Shown piece after piece: positions 59,956-64,000 of a stretch of 64,000 nucleotides of DNA. Source of the stretch: Sinorhizobium sp. A49 (GTDB lineage Bacteria > Pseudomonadota > Alphaproteobacteria > Rhizobiales > Rhizobiaceae); assembly GCF_002002725.1 (NCBI RefSeq), contig NZ_MUNW01000050.1, forward strand, positions 1-64,000. The letters are read 5' to 3'. The notes beneath the pieces were generated by a model that worked only from the letters and a program-made list of their open reading frames with translations, did no database searches and was not told the origin of the DNA. A program made the translations under genes and the position numbers. Position 1 is the stretch's first letter; every line of letters begins with the position of its first letter.

Positions 59956-61020
59956 TCACTTCAGCGCATCGGCAATGGTCGCAGGAACGTCCTTGTTGAG
60001 GGACTTCTTCCAACCGTCGACAACGGTGTCCTTGGTCACGGCCAGCGAATCGACGACCAGGAACGGTTGCGACGGCTTGCCGACCAGAGAACCGGCAGCG
60101 GCGCGGGCGACTGTCACGCCGATGTTGTAGGCCTCGTCGGCGACGAGTGCCGCGACATTGCCGCCCTTGACCATGTCGAGAGCCGCGGGTTCATTGAGAT
60201 CCAGGGTGACGATTTTCGTATGTGTGTTCCCGGCACCCCGCAGACTCGACAGAACACTGAGCGCGGGCTCGGCCCAGGTGACATAGATGCCGTCGAGATC
60301 AGGGTTCTGCGTGATCATGCCCTGTGCGATCTCCTCGCTGCGGGCTGGATCAACCATGCCGGCTTCGGCGACGATCTTGATGTCGGGATAGTCCTGCCCG
60401 ATCGTCGCTTTGAACGCGCCATCACGCTGGTTGGTGACGTAGAAATCGGCGTCGTGATAGATGTAGCCGATCTTGCCCTTGTTGCCGAGCGCCTGGGCCA
60501 TGGCGATCGCAGCCTTGTTGCCCATCTGGAACAGGTCGTCGGAGACGATCGTCACATAATCCTTGCCGTGCACGTAGCCGGCCGGAGAGTTGTCGACGAA
60601 GGCGAGTTTGGTGCCGGCGGCGCGCGCAGGGTCATAGACGACGGCTGCGGTTGCCGGATCGACGGGCAATGAGACGATGATCGAAGGTTTTTTTGCAAGA
60701 ACCGTCTCGACATCAGCCTTCTGTCGGGCGGCATCGAAGCCCGCGTCGGTCTGCGCAACGACCTCGACGCCGAGGCGCTTGAACTCGTCCTGCGCACCAT
60801 TGTTGACGGCGTTGGTGTATTCGCTCATCTCGTGCCAGACGAGCGCGGCGGTAAATTTTCCATCCTTGATCTGGGCTTCTTCCGCCGCAGTCAGCGTCAC
60901 GCTTGCAGCCGGCGTCGGCTTCTCCCCGTGCGGACCCGTTGTGACGCCATCGGCCGCGTAAACACTCGTCGTTGCCCACATCGTCGCCAGCAGGGCCAGC
61001 CTTGTGACTTCCTTACGCAT
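59956..61020 (-). CDS. Sugar-type ABC transporter binding protein, second tandem copy
   Basis: This 354-residue protein has a signal peptide (RLALLATMWATTSVYAAD) and a type I binding fold. It is a clear paralogue of the product of the next gene upstream: both share GF-type DAGFDAARQ, DLFQMG, YPDIKIVAE, NPDLDGIYVTWAEPA and KTKIVTLDL or HTKIVTLDL. The start at 61020 marks the signal peptide. It is 51 bases before the permease. Confidence 0.92.
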   Translation of the reverse strand: MRKEVTRLALLATMWATTSVYAADGVTTGPHGEKPTPAASVTLTAAEEAQIKDGKFTAALVWHEMSEYTNAVNNGAQDEFKRLGVEVVAQTDAGFDAARQKADVETVLAKKPSIIVSLPVDPATAAVVYDPARAAGTKLAFVDNSPAGYVHGKDYVTIVSDDLFQMGNKAAIAMAQALGNKGKIGYIYHDADFYVTNQRDGAFKATIGQDYPDIKIVAEAGMVDPARSEEIAQGMITQNPDLDGIYVTWAEPALSVLSSLRGAGNTHTKIVTLDLNEPAALDMVKGGNVAALVADEAYNIGVTVARAAAGSLVGKPSQPFLVVDSLAVTKDTVVDGWKKSLNKDVPATIADALK

Positions 61021-61049
61021 CGATCTTCCTCCCTTAAGACGGATCCAGC

Positions 61050-61080
61050 GACCCCGGCGACGGCGAGCGTCGCCGGGGTC
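61050..61080 (-). other. Hairpin between the two tandem binding-protein genes
   Basis: A perfect 12-bp stem (ACCCCGGCGAC with GTCGCCGGGGT, plus a closing pair) with a 7-base loop lies in the 65-base gap. It lacks a U-tract. Such stems after a binding-protein gene often stabilise the upstream message and reduce downstream expression. Confidence 0.6.
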
Positions 61081-61085
61081 GAGAC

Positions 61086-62144
61086 TTATTTTGCGGCGTC
61101 GAGCACCGACTGCGGCGCATCGCGATTGAGCGACTGCTTCCAACCGTCCGAGACGTTGTCCTTGGTGACGGTGAGGGCGGGAGCGACAACAAAGGCCGGC
61201 GTTGGCTGACCGAGCAGCGACTTCAACCCTGCGGCAGCCATGGCGCGACCGAGTTCATAGGCCTTGTCGGCCACAAGCGCGGTGACGCTACCGCCCTTGA
61301 CCATGTCGAGCGCAACCGGTTCGGCCAGGTCAAGCGTCACGATCTTGGTCTTGGTATTGCCATTGGCGCGCAGCGCCGACAGCACGCCGTCGGCAGGCTC
61401 TGCCCAGGTGACGTAGATACCGTCGAGATCCGGGTTCTGCAGCAGCATTGCGCTTGCGAGTTCCTCGGCCCGCGCCGGATCGGATATGCCTTGCTCGGCA
61501 ACGATCTTGATATCGGGATAGTCCTTCTCGATCGTCGACTTGAAAGCCTGGTCCCGCTGGTTCGTCACGTAGTAGCTGGCGTCATGAAAGATGTAGCCGA
61601 CCTTGCCCTTGCCGCCGATCCCCTTGGCGAGCGCATCGGCCGCCTGTTTGCCCATCTGGAAAAGGTCGTCGGTGACGATCGAGGCATAATCGGTTCCCTG
61701 TTTGTAACCGCTTGGCACGTTGGACAGGAAGACCAGCTTGGTGCCATCCGTGACGGCCTGGCGGAACGCTTCGGCTGACGTGACCGGATCGAGCGGCAGG
61801 GCCAGGATGACGTTGGGCTTGGCGGCCAGCGCGGTTTCGATGTCACTGCGCTGACGGGCTGCGTCAAACCCGGCGTCAGTCGTTACCGCCACCTCGACAC
61901 CCGCGCGGGTGAACTCGTCTTTCGCGCCGGCTGAAACCGCATTGATGAAATCGGAAGATGTGTGCCACAGGAGCGCGGCCTTGTAGCCTTTGCCCGTCAA
62001 TGCGGCGATGTCGGCGTCCGACAGCGTAACGTCGGCGCTCGGTGTTGCCGTTTCGCCGGATGGTCCGACCGTCTGGGCATTGGACGGGCTGGCGGCGAAC
62101 ATCAGCCCTCCGGCAATCGCCGCCGCAATGATCTTGTTCAGCAT
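61086..62144 (-). CDS. Sugar-type ABC transporter binding protein, first tandem copy
   Basis: This 352-residue protein has a signal peptide (NKIIAAAIAGGLMFAASPSNAQT) and is the paralogue of the next gene. Shared blocks include DAGFDAARQ, VTDDLFQMGKQAADALAKG, HDASYYVTNQRDQAFKSTIE, NPDLDGIYVTWAEPADG and LVADKAYELG. GGAGAAAAGGGAGAAAG precedes the ATG. It starts 35 bases after the M20 deacylase stop. Confidence 0.92.
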   Translation of the reverse strand: MLNKIIAAAIAGGLMFAASPSNAQTVGPSGETATPSADVTLSDADIAALTGKGYKAALLWHTSSDFINAVSAGAKDEFTRAGVEVAVTTDAGFDAARQRSDIETALAAKPNVILALPLDPVTSAEAFRQAVTDGTKLVFLSNVPSGYKQGTDYASIVTDDLFQMGKQAADALAKGIGGKGKVGYIFHDASYYVTNQRDQAFKSTIEKDYPDIKIVAEQGISDPARAEELASAMLLQNPDLDGIYVTWAEPADGVLSALRANGNTKTKIVTLDLAEPVALDMVKGGSVTALVADKAYELGRAMAAAGLKSLLGQPTPAFVVAPALTVTKDNVSDGWKQSLNRDAPQSVLDAAK

Positions 62145-62179
62145 GCTCTTTCTCCCTTTTCTCCTCTAGGGGTGGCAGT

Positions 62180-63439
62180 TCAGACGGTCACGCCGCAGTA
62201 GCGGGCGATGAACGCGGCAAACCCGACGACGCCGGCGAGGTATTCCTCCACCTCGACCCGCTCCTCGTACGTATGGCAATTGCGGATATCTCCCGGCGCG
62301 CAGTAGACCGCCGGCACGCCAAGACGATTGACGAAGAACGGGGACTCCGACCAGAACGGCGCGCCCTCGATCACACCTCGCCCACTCAGTGCCTCGGCCA
62401 TAGACGCCGACAGCAAACCGACCTCGACTCGGCCTTCATCGATCTCGGCGGCCGTTCCGCCGAGCGCGTGGTCGCGGCCCGCCGGGTAGGCGAACTCGAC
62501 CTTGATGTCCGGATCGGGGATGGCGGAGCGCACGGCCGCTTCGATTTCAGCTGCGGCCGTATCCAGGGATTCCCCCGGCAGAAGCTTGCGGATCAGCGAC
62601 AGCGTGCAGCGCTCGGGCACGGCGATGTATCCACCACCGGCCAAACCGGTGATGAGCAGGAAACTGCGCCCGACAAGCTTGTGTTCGGCACGGGCGGCGA
62701 CCTCGTCGGAATGGTTCCACAAGGCGCTCATCGCCGCGTGGCTGGCGCGCAGCGCATCCTTGCCGAGCTCGGGCACGCCGAAATAGGCAGACTTGCCGGT
62801 GATGGTAATGTCGGCAATGAAAAAACCGATCTGCGCGGGATAGACCGAGAGCCGGGTCGGCTCGACATAGACAACGAAATCGGGCCGTGGGATTTCGCCC
62901 GCCTCGATGCGCGAAACGAGATCCTTGATGCCCGCCGAGACGCCGGTATCCGGCTGACCGCTCTCCTCATCGCCGATGAAGGCGAAGGCGACGTCGCCGC
63001 GAAGGCTTATCGATGCCTTGTCCAGCAGCGAAAGTGCTGCAAGCGAGGCCGAGATGCCGGCCTTCAGGTCACCCGATCCACGTCCCCAGACTGCGCCGTC
63101 GATGATCGGCGCTGCGAAAGGGTCTTCGCGCTCCGTGCCGGCCCAGTGCTCGCGCCATCCATCGACATGCACCGTATCGGTGTGGCCGATAAACAGCAGC
63201 CGCGGACCATCACCCGCACCCTTTCTTTCGCCCCATATGTTCGGCCGACCCGGCAGGAAATCTGCCGTCTCAAGGTTGTTCAGACCAAGGGCAGCCATCT
63301 TTTCGCGGAGATAGGCAACGAAATTGGCCTCGTTGCCGGTGATGCTCTGACGCCCGATGGCGCCGCGGAAAAGCGCGATCGCGGCATCACGATCCAGAGT
63401 CTCCGTCAAACGGGCGATCAAGTCGTTCGGCACCGTCAT
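62180..63439 (-). CDS. M20-family metallopeptidase/deacylase (ArgE/DapE/ACY1-like)
   Basis: This 419-residue cytoplasmic enzyme has the di-zinc motifs LLFIGHTDTVHVDGW, WGRGSGDLKAG and FIGDEESG, with a dimerisation domain in the middle and a terminal histidine in CHTYEERVEVEEYLAG. It would remove an acyl group from an amino-acid-like substrate, perhaps one taken up by the adjoining importer. It overlaps the ROK gene by ATGA. Confidence 0.92.
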   Translation of the reverse strand: MTVPNDLIARLTETLDRDAAIALFRGAIGRQSITGNEANFVAYLREKMAALGLNNLETADFLPGRPNIWGERKGAGDGPRLLFIGHTDTVHVDGWREHWAGTEREDPFAAPIIDGAVWGRGSGDLKAGISASLAALSLLDKASISLRGDVAFAFIGDEESGQPDTGVSAGIKDLVSRIEAGEIPRPDFVVYVEPTRLSVYPAQIGFFIADITITGKSAYFGVPELGKDALRASHAAMSALWNHSDEVAARAEHKLVGRSFLLITGLAGGGYIAVPERCTLSLIRKLLPGESLDTAAAEIEAAVRSAIPDPDIKVEFAYPAGRDHALGGTAAEIDEGRVEVGLLSASMAEALSGRGVIEGAPFWSESPFFVNRLGVPAVYCAPGDIRNCHTYEERVEVEEYLAGVVGFAAFIARYCGVTV

Positions 63440-64000
63440 CGTACAGCCTCCTGCAGTGCGGTCATGCTGGCCCGCGGCAATGAAATCCGGCCGTCCGGCG
63501 CATCGACGCCGAACAGCGTGTTGTGCAATTGACCAAGGCCGATGGCCGCAGCCCCGATGATGGCCGCACGCGACCCAAGCTCCCCGGTCTCGACGGTGAC
63601 GGGATAGGGGAAGCATTGTGGCAGGAACGTCTTGACCCGATCGAGTATCTCCGGCCTAAGGCCGATCGATCCGCCGAGAATGACTTTTTCCGGATTGGCA
63701 ATTGCGGCGATCGCGCCGATGCCCCGAACGAGGTAACGGGCCGTTTCGTCGAGAACGGCGAGTGCCGCCTCATCACCATTCTGGGCATTCTCGAATATTG
63801 CCGGCACACTGATGACCCGGCCCGAGAGCGCGGCGTAGCGATCCGCCATCCCATGCGATGCGACGGCGCGCTCGAATGCGCCCGTTCGCAGCGACTCCGC
63901 CTCGAACGGATCGGCGCCAAGCGGAAGAAACCCAAGCTCGCCTGCCGCATTGATGGCGCCGCGAACGAGTTGCCCGCCGACCATCAGGCCGCTGCCGACG
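63436..64000 (-). CDS. ROK-family protein (N-terminal part outside window)
   Basis: This is the C-terminal part, about 187 residues, of a ROK-family sugar kinase or repressor that continues past the right edge. It shows GSGLMVGGQLVRGAINAAGELGFLPLGADP, the ROK signature without the zinc-binding histidine usual in that loop, and ANPEKVILGGSIGLRPEILDRVKTFLPQCF. Whether it begins with a DNA-binding domain is not visible. It overlaps the M20 gene by ATGA and heads this operon, suggesting a regulator for the importer. Confidence 0.85.
   Translation of the reverse strand, partial: VGSGLMVGGQLVRGAINAAGELGFLPLGADPFEAESLRTGAFERAVASHGMADRYAALSGRVISVPAIFENAQNGDEAALAVLDETARYLVRGIGAIAAIANPEKVILGGSIGLRPEILDRVKTFLPQCFPYPVTVETGELGSRAAIIGAAAIGLGQLHNTLFGVDAPDGRISLPRASMTALQEAVR

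Noticed and set aside
1-64000. CRISPR arrays, tRNA or rRNA genes, insertion sequences, integrases or replication origins
   Set aside because: No regularly spaced repeats, cloverleaf-like sequences, transposase or integrase motifs, or iteron-rich regions were seen while reading the window.

Overview
The window looks like part of an alphaproteobacterial replicon of the Rhizobiaceae type (Sinorhizobium, Rhizobium or Shinella relatives). The evidence is high-GC coding sequence, a norEFCBQD order with nirK-nirV-nnrR-nnrS-nnrU as in rhizobial denitrifiers, and many ABC importers of the rhizobial kind. No tRNA, rRNA, CRISPR array or insertion sequence was seen. Whether the replicon is a chromosome or a megaplasmid cannot be told from this sequence.

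Left third (1-24.6 kb): anaerobic nitrogen-oxide respiration. On the minus strand come nasT-nasS (nitrate-responsive RNA-binding antiterminator and its sensor) and the start of a nitrate importer (nrtA). nrtA has a consensus sigma-54 promoter and a structured leader with a terminator-like U-tract. Next come nnrR, nirV and nirK (copper nitrite reductase), then nnrS, a set of small DUF59/DUF2249/membrane genes, hemN, norD-norQ-norB-norC-norF-norE (nitric oxide reductase), a small membrane protein, a hemerythrin-like protein and nnrU. ubiX-ubiD and divergent ubiT-ubiU-ubiV follow; these support ubiquinone synthesis without oxygen. At least eight TTG-N8-CAA palindromes sit in the promoter regions of these units and make a coherent NnrR/FNR-type regulon.

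Middle (24.9-43.1 kb): first a two-component flavin monooxygenase pair with a GST and a LysR regulator. Then a SorC-type regulator and a ribose-type ABC importer lie divergent from an operon mtnK-mtnA-transketolase halves A and B-RuBisCO-like protein. This looks like uptake and catabolism of 5-methylthioribose or a related 5-modified pentose by a route that does not match the classical methionine salvage pathway. It is the best candidate for an undescribed system here. An MFS exporter and an IclR-controlled CitE-like lyase operon follow.

Right third (43.2-64 kb): a catabolic region with a NitT/TauT-type ABC importer, two VOC-fold proteins, FAH hydrolase, GlcG-like protein, GST, RutE-like nitroreductase, RidA, DapA-like aldolase, alpha/beta hydrolase, D-2-hydroxyacid dehydrogenase, a GntR/FCD regulator and a lone sugar-type binding protein. 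Three of its promoter regions share the element TTGCATACA (or TGCATACA), which suggests one regulator. Last comes an orphan ATC-hydrolase-like gene. Beyond it is a minus-strand operon, running in from the right edge, with a ROK protein, M20 deacylase, two tandem paralogous sugar-type binding proteins, permease, PLP racemase-like protein and a short ATPase.
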